A stretch of 64,000 bases of DNA, from contig VGDX01000006.1 in NCBI GenBank assembly GCA_016869535.1, forward strand, positions 62,001 through 126,000, given 5' to 3'. The notes beneath the pieces are model-generated. The model ran no database searches. It was not told the DNA's origin and saw only the letters and a list, made by a program, of their open reading frames with translations. How positions within the stretch are numbered: the first letter of the stretch is position 1; every line of letters begins with the position of its first letter. Below, in pieces: positions 28,951 to 39,589 of this stretch. Position numbers and translations under genes: made by a program. This stretch comes from Alphaproteobacteria bacterium (GTDB lineage Bacteria > Pseudomonadota > Alphaproteobacteria > Rhizobiales > Methyloligellaceae).

Positions 28951-29784
28951 ATGGCCAAGCAACGCGCGCCCCTAGAATACAACCGCCGTTGGCAGATGCG
29001 GCTTTGGCTGTTCCTCGTCTTCTTCTTTCTCTATGCCCCGCTCATGGCCCTGATCGCCTTCAGCTTCAACAACTCCAAGCGCAACATTGTCTGGCAGGGG
29101 TTCACCCTCGATTACTATCGAAAGCTCTTCAACAACGACTCGCTGATGATCGCCTTCGCCAACTCTCTAACCATCGCGTTTCTGGCCACCCTCATCTCCC
29201 TCGTCATCGGCACGCTCGCCGCCGTGCTGCTTTGGCGCTACCGGTTTCCAGGCAAGACGGCGGTGGAAGGCGCCTTCACGCTGCCGCTGGTGGTGCCGGA
29301 AATCTGCATGGGCGTTTCCATGCTGCTGTTCTTCACCCGGGTCCTACCGTGGCCAAACGACCTGACATGGCCCTTCAATCTCGGGTCGATCGTCATCGCC
29401 CATGTGTCGTTCTGCTTCCCCTTCGTGGCGTTGGTGGTGCGCGCGCGGCTTGCTAGCTTCAACAAGGAGCAGGAGGAAGCGGCGCGCGACCTGGGCGCCA
29501 ACGACTGGCAGGCGTTCCGCGACGTTTTAATACCGCATATCCGTCCAGCGCTGATCGCCGGCGGTCTTCTTGCCTTCACTCTGTCGCTCGACGACTTCGT
29601 GATCACGTTTTTCACCGCCGGACCCGATACGATCACCTTCCCGGTGAAGGTCTATTCGATGCTGCGTTTCTCGGTGACGCCGGAGGTCAACGCCGCGTCG
29701 ACCATGTTGATCCTCATCACCGTCGTGCTGATGATCATCATGATGGTGATGCAGAATCGGGCGCAGAAAAAAGCCAAGGAATGA
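28951..29784 (+). CDS. potI: Polyamine ABC transporter permease (PotC/PotI family)
   Basis: Second membrane subunit, 277 residues, with about six hydrophobic segments. The early phrase PLMALIAFSFNNSKR..WQGFTLDYY is typical of PotC/PotI. The EAA loop is EEAARDLGANDWQAFRDVLIPHIRPAL, and FTLSLDDFVITFF follows. The ATG at 28951 is chosen because a longer frame to 28837 overlaps potH. It overlaps the ATPase gene by 4 bp (ATGA). Confidence 0.92.
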   Translation: MAKQRAPLEYNRRWQMRLWLFLVFFFLYAPLMALIAFSFNNSKRNIVWQGFTLDYYRKLFNNDSLMIAFANSLTIAFLATLISLVIGTLAAVLLWRYRFPGKTAVEGAFTLPLVVPEICMGVSMLLFFTRVLPWPNDLTWPFNLGSIVIAHVSFCFPFVALVVRARLASFNKEQEEAARDLGANDWQAFRDVLIPHIRPALIAGGLLAFTLSLDDFVITFFTAGPDTITFPVKVYSMLRFSVTPEVNAASTMLILITVVLMIIMMVMQNRAQKKAKE

Positions 29785-30944
29785 GTGCCGTGGATCAGCC
29801 AGCCCCCAACGGCGCTAGGGCCGCCGCCATCAAACCCATCATCGGCTTCCGCAATATTTCGAAGCGCTGGGGGTCGATGCACGCCGTGGACAATGTCAGC
29901 CTCGACATCGAACCGGGCGAGTTCTTCGCCCTGCTCGGGCCGTCGGGCTGCGGCAAGACGACGTTGCTGCGTATGCTGGCGGGGCTCGAAGTGCCGACCG
30001 AGGGTCACGTGCTGATCGACGGCCAGGACATGAGCGACATCCCGCCTAACAAGCGCGCGGTGAACATGGTGTTTCAGTCCTATGCCGTGTTTCCTCACAT
30101 GACGGTCGCCGACAACGTCGCTTACGGCCTCAAGATCGATCGCGTGCCGCAATCGGAGCGGGACAATCGCGTCCAGGAAGCACTCGACCTCGTGCAGCTC
30201 GGCCATCTTGCGTCGCGCATGCCTGACCAGCTGTCAGGCGGTCAACGTCAGCGCGTTGCCCTGGCGCGCGCCCTGATCAAGAAGCCCAAGGTCTTGCTGC
30301 TTGATGAGCCGTTATCGGCGCTCGACGCCAAGCTGCGCGAGGCCATGCGCTTCGAGCTGTCCCAGTTGCAGCAGAAGGTAGGAATCACCTTCATCATGGT
30401 CACCCACGACCAGGACGAGGCGTTGGCGATCGCCTCGCGCATCGCGGTGATGAACAAGGGATCGATCGCTCAGCTGGGCACTCCTTCCGACCTTTACGAA
30501 TTTCCCGCCTCGCGGTTTGTCGCCGACTTCATCGGCTCGGTGAACATGTTCGAAGGCACCCTGATCAGCGACAAGCCCGAGGAAGCCACCGTGGCCTGTC
30601 CCGACCTCTCCCCCTATGTTGTCCACGTCCCTCATTCGGTAGCCGGCCAGGAGGAGTCGACCGTCTGGGTGGCGATCAGGCCGGAGAAGATGAGTTTGCA
30701 TAAAGATGCCGAAACGCCGCCAGCGGTGTCCAAGTGTCCGGCCGCCCACAATGTCGCCAAGGGTGAGATCAAGGAGATCTCCTATCTCGGCGATATCTCG
30801 ATATTCCACGTCATGCTGGCCAATGGACGGCTGCTCAGGATATCGCGGCCGAACCGCTCCCGCTGGGACCAGGACGACTTCACCTGGGGCGAGACGGTCT
30901 GGGTCAGCTGGGACGGTTCTAGTCCCGTCGTGCTCCAGTCCTGA
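29781..30944 (+). CDS. potG: Polyamine ABC transporter ATP-binding protein (PotA/PotG family)
   Basis: Cytoplasmic ATPase of 387 residues. It has Walker A GPSGCGKTT, signature LSGGQRQRVALARAL, Walker B VLLLDEPLSALD and an H-loop in MVTHDQDEAL. The C-terminal TOBE-type regulatory domain spans about residues 290-385. Translationally coupled to the upstream permease gene; completes the importer. Confidence 0.95.
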   Translation: MSAVDQPAPNGARAAAIKPIIGFRNISKRWGSMHAVDNVSLDIEPGEFFALLGPSGCGKTTLLRMLAGLEVPTEGHVLIDGQDMSDIPPNKRAVNMVFQSYAVFPHMTVADNVAYGLKIDRVPQSERDNRVQEALDLVQLGHLASRMPDQLSGGQRQRVALARALIKKPKVLLLDEPLSALDAKLREAMRFELSQLQQKVGITFIMVTHDQDEALAIASRIAVMNKGSIAQLGTPSDLYEFPASRFVADFIGSVNMFEGTLISDKPEEATVACPDLSPYVVHVPHSVAGQEESTVWVAIRPEKMSLHKDAETPPAVSKCPAAHNVAKGEIKEISYLGDISIFHVMLANGRLLRISRPNRSRWDQDDFTWGETVWVSWDGSSPVVLQS

Positions 30945-30990
30945 CCCGGCGCGTTTCGAACACTCTGAGTAGAAAGAACGGTAGGTTTAC

Positions 30991-32286
30991 ATGCCAACGT
31001 CGGCAGAACTTCACGAGCGTAGGATTGCGGCCGTGCCGCGTGGTGTCGCTCATGCCACGACGATTTACGTTAAGCGCGCCAAGAACGCCGAGCTGTGGAG
31101 CGAGGACGGCAAGCGTTATATCGACTTCGCCTCCGGCATCGCCGTGGTCAATACCGGCCACCAGCACCCGAAGATCGTCGCGGCCATCGAGGCGCAACTG
31201 AAAGCGTTCAGTCATGCCTGCTTCCAGGTCACGCCCTATGAATCGTATGTACGGCTGGCCGAGCGGTTGAACGCTATCGCACCGGTGACGCGCCCGGCCA
31301 AGACCATCCTGCTTTCCACCGGCGCCGAAGCGGTCGAGAACGCGGTGAAAGTTGCACGGGCGCATACGGGGCGCCCTGGCATCGTCTCGTTCAGCGGCGG
31401 CTTTCACGGCCGCACGCTCATGGCCATGGCGCTGACCGGCAAGGTCGTGCCGTACAAGAAGGGCTTCGGGCCATTCCCGGCCGACGTCTATAATGTCTTG
31501 TTTCCCAATACATATCATGGAGTGAGCAGCGAGCAGAGCCTTGATGCACTGCATACTCTGTTCAAGTACACCGCCGACCCGTCGAGCATCGCCGCCATCA
31601 TCATCGAGCCGGTGCAAGGCGAGGGCGGCTTCTACATCGCGCCGTTCGATTTCCTCCATGCGCTCAGGGCGCTGTGCGACGAGCACGGCATCCTCCTCAT
31701 CGCCGACGAGATCCAGACGGGTTTTGCCCGCACCGGAAAGATGTTCGGGCTCGAGCACTCCGGCGTCAAAGCCGACGTCGTGACCTTGGCCAAGGGCCTG
31801 GGCGGCGGCCTTCCGCTGTCGGCGGTTACAGGCCGCGCCGACGTCATGGATGCGTCGAGCCCCGGCGGTCTCGGCGGCACTTATGCGGGCAATCCCGTGG
31901 CATGCGCTGCCGCGCACGCGGTGCTCGATGTGATCGAGGAGGAGAAGCTCTGCGCGCGCGCCGAGGCCCTCGGCAAGATCATCATCGACCGCTGCAACAA
32001 TATAAGGAACCGCTCGAACCTGAACTGCATCGGCGACGTGCGCGGTCTCGGCGCCATGTGCGCCATCGAACTGGTGAAGGACACGGCGAGCGCCGAACCC
32101 GCGCCGCAATTGACTCAGACCGTAATGAAGGTCGCCAACGAAAAGGGGCTCATACTTCTATCCTGCGGCACCTATGGAAACGTAATCCGCTTCCTCGTGC
32201 CGCTCACCGCCAGCGACGACATCGTGCACGACGGTATGGACATTTTTGAGGCGAGTCTCACCGAAGCTGTGACCCGGATCGCGTGA
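30991..32286 (+). CDS. gabT: 4-aminobutyrate aminotransferase
   Basis: PLP-dependent class III transaminase of 431 residues, converting GABA and 2-oxoglutarate to succinate semialdehyde and glutamate. GabT signatures are HACFQVTPYESYVRLAERLN, IIEPVQGEGGFYIAP, Asp239 in LLIADEIQTGFARTG and Schiff-base Lys268 in TLAKGLGGG. Lies 46 bp downstream of the polyamine importer genes; partner of gabD at 25317. Confidence 0.93.
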   Translation: MPTSAELHERRIAAVPRGVAHATTIYVKRAKNAELWSEDGKRYIDFASGIAVVNTGHQHPKIVAAIEAQLKAFSHACFQVTPYESYVRLAERLNAIAPVTRPAKTILLSTGAEAVENAVKVARAHTGRPGIVSFSGGFHGRTLMAMALTGKVVPYKKGFGPFPADVYNVLFPNTYHGVSSEQSLDALHTLFKYTADPSSIAAIIIEPVQGEGGFYIAPFDFLHALRALCDEHGILLIADEIQTGFARTGKMFGLEHSGVKADVVTLAKGLGGGLPLSAVTGRADVMDASSPGGLGGTYAGNPVACAAAHAVLDVIEEEKLCARAEALGKIIIDRCNNIRNRSNLNCIGDVRGLGAMCAIELVKDTASAEPAPQLTQTVMKVANEKGLILLSCGTYGNVIRFLVPLTASDDIVHDGMDIFEASLTEAVTRIA

Positions 32287-32327
32287 CCTCGTCTCCATTC
32301 AACAGGCACTTAAGTACGGATATCGAC

Positions 32328-33650
32328 ATGAGCGATAGGCTCGCCACCAATAATCTCGAAGCCTTCTGGATGCCGTTTACGGCGAACCGCCAATACAAAA
32401 AGGCACCGCGGCTGCTCGTCAGCGCCGAGGGCATGCACTACACCGCCGCCGACGGGCGCCGCATTCTCGACGGCACGTCGGGCCTGTGGTGTGTCAACGC
32501 CGGCCATTGCCGGCCCAAGATCGTCGAAGCGGTGCGCAAGCAGGTCGGCGAGCTCGATTTCGCCGGCACCTTCCAGCTGGGACACCCCAAAGCATTCGAG
32601 TGTGCCGCGAAGCTCGTGAGTATCGCTCCGCCGGGGTTCGACCATGTGTTTTTCACCAACTCCGGTTCCGAATCCGTCGAGACCGCGCTCAAGATTGCGC
32701 TCGCCTATCACCGGGTGAAGGGCAATGCGTCGAAGGTCCGCCTGATCGGCCGCGAGCGCGCCTATCATGGCGTCAATTTCGGCGGCACATCGGTCGGCGG
32801 CATCCCCAGTAACCGCAAGATGTTCGGTACATTGGTCTCCGGTGTCGACCACATTCGCCATACCCACGACCTCGCCCGCAACGCCTACGCCCGCGGCGAA
32901 CCGGAGCATGGCGCCGAGCTCGCCGACGACCTCGAGCGCCTCGTCGCATTGCACGACGCCTCGACCATTGCCGCTGTCATCGTCGAGCCTGTGGCGTGTT
33001 CGACCGGTGTCTTGATCCCGCCCAAGGGTTACTTGAAGCGTCTCGCCGCGATCTGCGCCAAGCACGATATCCTGCTCATCTTCGACGAGGTCATCACCGC
33101 CTTCGGCCGGCTCGGCACGCCGTTCGGTGCCGACTATTACGATGTGTCACCCGACATCATCACCACGGCCAAGGGCGTTACCAACGGCACCATCCCCATG
33201 GGCGCCGTGTTCGTAAAGGGGAAGGTTTACGACGCGTTCATGGGCGGACCGGATGATGTCATCGAGTTGTTCCACGGCTATACCTATTCGGGCCACCCGG
33301 TGGCCTGCGCCGCCGCCATCGCCACCCTGGAGACATATGAGGAGGAGGGGCTGTTGACCCGCGCGGCGGAACTCGCGGCTTACTGGGAAGAGGGCCTGCA
33401 TTCGCTCAAGGGCCTGCCCCACATCATCGACCTCCGCAATATCGGGCTGATCGGCGCCGTGGAGTTCGATCCCATTCCCGACGCGCCTGGCCGGCGCGCT
33501 CATGAGCGCTTTGTCGAGGCATTCAACCAGGGCCTCCTGGTCCGCGCCACTGGCGACATCATCGCGCTATCGCCCCCACTCATCATCGATAAGCGGCAGA
33601 TCGATCAGCTGTTCGACATTTTCTCGCGCGTCCTCAAGACCGTGAACTGA
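32328..33650 (+). CDS. Omega-amino acid (beta-alanine):pyruvate aminotransferase
   Basis: Class III aminotransferase of 440 residues. FWMPFTANRQYKKAPRLL near the start and HPVACAAAIATLETYEEEGL near the end are characteristic of beta-alanine:pyruvate transaminases. Schiff-base Lys282 lies in TTAKGVTNG and Asp253 in LLIFDEVITAFGRLG. The start at ATG 32328 is preferred to a GTG at 32283, which overlaps gabT. It is followed immediately by a semialdehyde dehydrogenase gene that could use malonate semialdehyde; beta-alanine could come from spermidine-derived 1,3-diaminopropane (inference). Confidence 0.87.
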   Translation: MSDRLATNNLEAFWMPFTANRQYKKAPRLLVSAEGMHYTAADGRRILDGTSGLWCVNAGHCRPKIVEAVRKQVGELDFAGTFQLGHPKAFECAAKLVSIAPPGFDHVFFTNSGSESVETALKIALAYHRVKGNASKVRLIGRERAYHGVNFGGTSVGGIPSNRKMFGTLVSGVDHIRHTHDLARNAYARGEPEHGAELADDLERLVALHDASTIAAVIVEPVACSTGVLIPPKGYLKRLAAICAKHDILLIFDEVITAFGRLGTPFGADYYDVSPDIITTAKGVTNGTIPMGAVFVKGKVYDAFMGGPDDVIELFHGYTYSGHPVACAAAIATLETYEEEGLLTRAAELAAYWEEGLHSLKGLPHIIDLRNIGLIGAVEFDPIPDAPGRRAHERFVEAFNQGLLVRATGDIIALSPPLIIDKRQIDQLFDIFSRVLKTVN

Positions 33651-33656
33651 GGCACC

Positions 33657-35162
<1,506 letters not shown>

Positions 35163-35168
35163 ATCGCA

Positions 35169-36965
35169 CTAATTGGCCGCCTGACGTGCTCTTTCCTCAT
35201 CGCAGGTCTTGAGGCGAACGAGATTCGGAACGGACGACAATTTGCTGGCCGGCACACAAGCAGCGACCCGAGCCTTTCTCGCCCCCTCGACGAACAGTAT
35301 CGCCACATCCTCGGGGTAGCCGCCGCCGTCGCTCAGGTATTTCTCTACGGTCCACTCAGGATCGAGGCGAACCACTTCGGCTGCGCTAGCCTTCGCTGCT
35401 GACATGTTCCCTGTCATGGCGCTTGCCGCCGCGAAATATGCGTGGTCGGTGGCGAACGGATCGGTGACGAGCCTCGCATATTTGAGCGACTTGTCGAACT
35501 GGCCGCCGAAGAAATAGGCGAAACGAAGCCCCTGATTGTACCAGTTCGGATAGTTGGGGTTGAGTTGCAGCGCTCGATCCGCCAATCCAACGGCGCGATC
35601 GGTCTGCCCCAGTGGCGGCAGGTACCAAGCAATCAGAATGAGGACATCGGCATTGCTGGGAGCCAAGGCTTCGGCCTTGGCGAATTGATCGAGCGCCTGT
35701 TCCTTCATTCCTTGATAGGTGAAAGCGTGACCCAAAATGAGCTGGGTTTCGCCGTCATTCGGATCGAGTCGAACGGCGTTGCGGGCGGCACTTATTTGCT
35801 TGTTGAGGTTCTCGGCCGAGTCCCCAAGCCCAAACTCAAGCCTGTACTCATAGATGTAGGCCAGACCTACATGAGCACGCGCCAGCTGCGGATCGATTTC
35901 GAGTGCCTTCAGGAACAATTTCTCCGCTTGGTCCAACCCTTCTTCGGTAACGCCGCCGGCCGAGCCGCCATGTTTGACCTCCATGCCGACCAAGTAGACC
36001 TCGTAGGCGTTCAGGTCGGCGGGCGGCTTGCGCCGGATGAGCGAACGCTCCGCTTCGGCGACTGCGCCCTCGTAGCCTGTGAGGGTCGCAGCGATTTTTC
36101 CGGTAACGTCGCTCTGCACTTCGAACAGGTCCCGGGCCGGCCGGATGTACCGGTTCGACCAGACATGTCCTCCGGTCTTCGCATCGATGAGCTGGGCCGT
36201 CACTTTGATTTGATTGCCGCGCGGCTGGATGCTGCCTTCGAGCACATAGCGAACGCCGAGATCGCGGCCGACCGCTCTCACATCAGCCGGCTTGCCCTTG
36301 TAGACCTCGGTTGAGTTTCGCGCGACGACGAACAGATCTTTCGAATGCGATAGGTCGGTGACGATGTCCTCGGTAAGCCCATCGGCAAATCGGTTCCATT
36401 GCGGATCATCGCCGATATTCTCGAACGGCAGGACGGCGATCGAGGCCTTCTCGGGTAGCATCGCGGGTGGTTTCACCCAACTCCACGTCGCAAGACCCAC
36501 GAGTAGCATGATGGTCGCAATTATTGCCGCGAGCGGCACTGCGAATGTCGGCCATCTTTTAGGCGGGGTCGGCTGCAGCGCTAACGGCGCGTCGGCGGTT
36601 GCCACCTGGTGAAAATCGATCTGCGGCGTGTAGGTGCCCTTTGGCAGATCGATGCGAACGGGATCCTTCAGCCCGACGGTGTCGTAATATTCGCGCAGCT
36701 TCTCGCGGAGCCGCGCCGCCTCGATGCGTACGATGGGATCGATCGCGGGATCGAACGTCTCGGGACGATCGAATACTTCCACGCCGACATTGTAGCCCTT
36801 CAGCCGTTCCCCACGCCCGGCGAGCGTTTCGTTGACGATGTATTCGAGGAAGCGCTGCCGGCGCCGCGACTGTGTGAATAGGGGACTCTTCAAGAGGCGG
36901 TCGAGTTCTTCCCGAACCGCCTTTTGGTCAGCTTCGTCCCAGCCCTTGAGCGTAATGGTTGTCAC
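35169..36965 (-). CDS. Membrane-anchored TPR protein, adenylate-cyclase/CadC-associated type
   Basis: About 599 residues. The N-terminal cytoplasmic domain (about 1-115) reads LLKSPLFTQSRRRQRFLEYI and DPIVRIEAARLREKLREYY. A transmembrane helix lies near residues 140-165. An extracytoplasmic region follows with SIAVLPFENIGDD...FADGLTEDIVTDLS and YVLEGSIQPRGNQIKVTAQLIDA, then several TPR repeats (about 330-540). The family is common in Hyphomicrobiales; its role is not established. The GTG at 36965 has GGAG upstream and is preferred to the longer frame to 37028. Convergent with mmsA. Confidence 0.75.
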   Translation of the reverse strand: MTTITLKGWDEADQKAVREELDRLLKSPLFTQSRRRQRFLEYIVNETLAGRGERLKGYNVGVEVFDRPETFDPAIDPIVRIEAARLREKLREYYDTVGLKDPVRIDLPKGTYTPQIDFHQVATADAPLALQPTPPKRWPTFAVPLAAIIATIMLLVGLATWSWVKPPAMLPEKASIAVLPFENIGDDPQWNRFADGLTEDIVTDLSHSKDLFVVARNSTEVYKGKPADVRAVGRDLGVRYVLEGSIQPRGNQIKVTAQLIDAKTGGHVWSNRYIRPARDLFEVQSDVTGKIAATLTGYEGAVAEAERSLIRRKPPADLNAYEVYLVGMEVKHGGSAGGVTEEGLDQAEKLFLKALEIDPQLARAHVGLAYIYEYRLEFGLGDSAENLNKQISAARNAVRLDPNDGETQLILGHAFTYQGMKEQALDQFAKAEALAPSNADVLILIAWYLPPLGQTDRAVGLADRALQLNPNYPNWYNQGLRFAYFFGGQFDKSLKYARLVTDPFATDHAYFAAASAMTGNMSAAKASAAEVVRLDPEWTVEKYLSDGGGYPEDVAILFVEGARKARVAACVPASKLSSVPNLVRLKTCDEERARQAAN

Positions 36966-37121
36966 GCTCGAACTCCAACCCGGGATGTGGCGACCCCGCT
37001 GAGACGGGGTGGTTACATACGGTAACACACTACGGCCCGGCGGCGGAGCCTGTCATCATTTACGCGTTTCAACACGCCCGTGTGGGAGCCTGGACCCACC
37101 GGATACTAAGGAGGACACGCT

Positions 37122-37598
37122 ATGAAGTTCAGTCATCTGCTTACCGCCGTGCCAGCTGTATTGATCGTCCTTGGTGCCGGGTCGGCGCTTGCCGGCAGCA
37201 CCATCAACAAGGTCGGCGTGCTGGTCTGCGTCGTCGATAAATGGGACGAGACGGAGCCCGAGAAGGGTCATAAGTTGGTGGATTATGCTGGCCGTTGCGT
37301 CAACATTCCCGACGACACCACCGTGATGGCGAAGGCCGCTGAAGATTGCAAAGGAAGCTACGAGTACATGCCGGACGGCAGTTGGAAAGGCCTTGGGACC
37401 TGCGATCTCATTACCAAAGAGGGCGACAAGCTCAGCCAGGCCTGGGAAGAGGGCTCGCACCTGAAGGAAAGCACCTTCAAGATCACCGGCGGTAGCGGCA
37501 AGTTTCAAGGCGCCAGCGGCGGCGGGACGTATAGCTATGAGAGCCTGACCGACACCCTGTCGGGCGGCAGGTACAATGGCAAGATTGAGCTGCCGTAA
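37122..37598 (+). CDS. Small secreted hypothetical protein
   Basis: 158 residues with a clear signal peptide (MKFSHLLTAVPAVLIVLGAGSALA). The mature protein is acidic and glycine-rich toward the end (GGSGKFQGASGGGTYSYE), ending in KIELP. It resembles short periplasmic proteins of unknown function in Hyphomicrobiales. RBS AAGGAGG lies upstream. A strong terminator follows. A truncated paralogue is at 13568-13768. Confidence 0.7.
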   Translation: MKFSHLLTAVPAVLIVLGAGSALAGSTINKVGVLVCVVDKWDETEPEKGHKLVDYAGRCVNIPDDTTVMAKAAEDCKGSYEYMPDGSWKGLGTCDLITKEGDKLSQAWEEGSHLKESTFKITGGSGKFQGASGGGTYSYESLTDTLSGGRYNGKIELP

Positions 37599-37610
37599 CC
37601 GAGCCAAAAG

Positions 37611-37650
37611 AAAAGCCGGTCCGCTCGAGGGAGAAACGGACCGGCTTTTA
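37611..37650. terminator. Bidirectional rho-independent terminator
   Basis: A long perfect stem AAAAGCCGGTCCG/CGGACCGGCTTTT with a ~13 nt loop lies between the secreted-protein gene and the convergent alanine dehydrogenase gene. A-run and T-run flank the stem, so it can work in both directions. Confidence 0.9.
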
Positions 37651-37696
37651 CGGACGCGATGGGGGGGATGCGTCCGGGCTAGGGGCTCGCCGCGGG

Positions 37697-38821
37697 TTAC
37701 TCAGCCGCGACGAGTTGAAGATTTCCCGCGGGCAGCCGATTAAAGCCGAGCGAGGTAGCGGCCGCCTCGTGCACGATCCTGCCGCCGCGAACATTGAGAC
37801 CTGCGGCGAGGTGCGGATCCTCGTCGAGCGCGGCCAAGCCCTTGTCGGCGAGCTTGATCACGAACGGCAAGGTTGCGTTGTTCAGCGCCTGCGCCGAGCT
37901 GACCGGCACCGCGCCCGGCATATTCGCCACGCAGTAATGGATGACACCGTCGACCTCGTAGGTCGGTTCGGCGTGGGTCGTCGGCCGTGACGTCTCGAAG
38001 CAGCCGCCCTGGTCGATCGACACGTCGACGAGCACGGCGCCGCGCTTCATGCGGGGGAGCATGCCGCGGGTCACGAGCTTCGGCGCGCTGGCGCCGGCAA
38101 CAAGAACCGCGCCGACCACGACATCGGCACTCAAGACTTCCGTTTCGATGGTCTCTAGGGTCGAGGCGAGCGTGCGCACGCGGCTCTCGAATAATTCGTC
38201 GAGCTGACGCAGGCGCGGCAGCGACCGGTCGATGATCGATACTTCGGCGCCAAGGCCCGCGGCCATGCGCGCCGCATGCGTGCCGACGACGCCGCCGCCG
38301 AGCACAACGACCTTGGCCGGACGAACGCCGGGAACGCCGCCCATAAGCACGCCGCGTCCGCCGGTTGGACGCCGCAACGCGATCGCCGCGGCCTCGATCG
38401 CCAGACGGCCGGCGACTTCGCTCATCGGTGCGAGGAGCGGAAGGCCTCCAGCAGCATCCGTCACGGTCTCATAAGCGATGGCGGTCGCGCCGGACGCCAT
38501 GAGCCCACGGGCCTGATCCGGGTCGGGCGCGAGATGAAGATATGTGAACAGAATCTGGTGTGGTTTGAGCCGGCGGTATTCGCTGGCCTGAGGCTCCTTG
38601 ACCTTGACGATCAACTCGGCCTCCGCGAACACGGCTTCCGCTGTGGGCAGAATGCGCGCGCCCGCCTTCTCGTAAGCCGCGTCGTCGGCGAAGATCCCGA
38701 CGCCTGCGCCGGACTGCACGACGACCTCATGCCCGCGCGCCGTCAGCTCGCGAACCGAGCCTGGCACGAGGCCGACCCGGAACTCATTGCTCTTGATCTC
38801 TGTCGGAACGCCGATGCGCAT
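37697..38821 (-). CDS. ald: Alanine dehydrogenase
   Basis: NAD-dependent oxidative deamination of L-alanine to pyruvate and ammonium (or the reverse). It has 374 residues from ATG 38821, starting MRIGVPTEIKSNEFRVGLVP. NAD-binding motif KVVVLGGGVVGTHAARMA and YEVDGVIHYCVANMPGAVP are typical. It could recycle alanine made by the two pyruvate-dependent transaminases in this window (inference). Divergent from an Lrp/AsnC regulator, the usual Ald partner. Confidence 0.95.
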   Translation of the reverse strand: MRIGVPTEIKSNEFRVGLVPGSVRELTARGHEVVVQSGAGVGIFADDAAYEKAGARILPTAEAVFAEAELIVKVKEPQASEYRRLKPHQILFTYLHLAPDPDQARGLMASGATAIAYETVTDAAGGLPLLAPMSEVAGRLAIEAAAIALRRPTGGRGVLMGGVPGVRPAKVVVLGGGVVGTHAARMAAGLGAEVSIIDRSLPRLRQLDELFESRVRTLASTLETIETEVLSADVVVGAVLVAGASAPKLVTRGMLPRMKRGAVLVDVSIDQGGCFETSRPTTHAEPTYEVDGVIHYCVANMPGAVPVSSAQALNNATLPFVIKLADKGLAALDEDPHLAAGLNVRGGRIVHEAAATSLGFNRLPAGNLQLVAAE

Positions 38822-38957
38822 GGTAACCCCCGGCTGAGAGCCGACCTCATCTGAGAGCAAGACTGTCAGAAATCGATGGAAGATTGTTGGCTTTTTCTTC
38901 GGTGTAGAATTAGAATGGGCAGAAAATCAGCGCCAATTGGTGGATACGAGCCAGAAA

Positions 38958-39446
38958 ATGAAGGACACCGACCTTGACGCACTAGATCGCGCGATTCTCG
39001 CAGCTTTACTTGAGGACGGTCGCCAGTCCCAAGTCGAGCTCGCCGAGCGCATTCCACTCTCGGCGACCGCCATCGCACGGCGCATACGCGCACTCGAGGA
39101 AGAGGGCGTCATTCAAGGCTACCAGGCATGCATCAGCCGGCAGGCGCTAGGTCTTGGCATGACGGTCATCGTGCATATCAGCCTCACGAGTCAGAACGAG
39201 GATTTGCTCGAGGCCTTCGAGAAGGCCGCCGCATCAGCGCCCTCAGTTGTCTCCTGTCATCTGATGTCCGGCGAGGACGACTACCTCATCATTGTCATGG
39301 CGCGCGATCTGGCCGATTTCGAGCGCATCCATAAAGAGCAGCTCGCGCGGCTTCCTGGCGTCGCGCGACTAAAGTCGAGCTTCGCGCTGAGAGAGGTCAC
39401 CAACAAACCGCTGCCCGCCTCGTGCTTGTTGCCGTTGCGCAAATGA
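38958..39446 (+). CDS. Lrp/AsnC-family transcriptional regulator, probably of ald
   Basis: 162 residues from the ATG at 38958. The N-terminal winged HTH (LDALDRAILAALLEDGRQSQVELAERI....TAIARRIRALEEEGVI) is followed by a C-terminal RAM/ligand domain (about 70-150) with CHLMSGEDDYLIIVMARD. Its divergent placement next to ald matches the AldR/Lrp arrangement, where the regulator responds to alanine. The frame opens at GTG 38937, but the later ATG suits the family start better. Confidence 0.88.
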   Translation: MKDTDLDALDRAILAALLEDGRQSQVELAERIPLSATAIARRIRALEEEGVIQGYQACISRQALGLGMTVIVHISLTSQNEDLLEAFEKAAASAPSVVSCHLMSGEDDYLIIVMARDLADFERIHKEQLARLPGVARLKSSFALREVTNKPLPASCLLPLRK

Positions 39447-39501
39447 GTACTGTCGCGCTCTCGAACGGATCGTGGCGCACCTCGACCAACCGTCTGCTGG
39501 G

Positions 39502-39561
39502 CTAGAACTTGACCATGACGTGGCGAACGACGGTGTAATCTTCGAGCGCATACATTGGGAG
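39502..39561 (-). pseudogene. C-terminal relic of a YdcW/PatD-type aldehyde dehydrogenase
   Basis: On the minus strand this short stretch reads [19 protein letters not shown] followed by TAG, nearly identical to the last 18 residues of patD (14744-16171). Nothing upstream in the frame matches the rest of the enzyme. It is a leftover of a second patD copy or of a rearrangement. Confidence 0.75.
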
Positions 39562-39589
39562 CTCGCTGGCGACAGCTTACGCGATTTGA

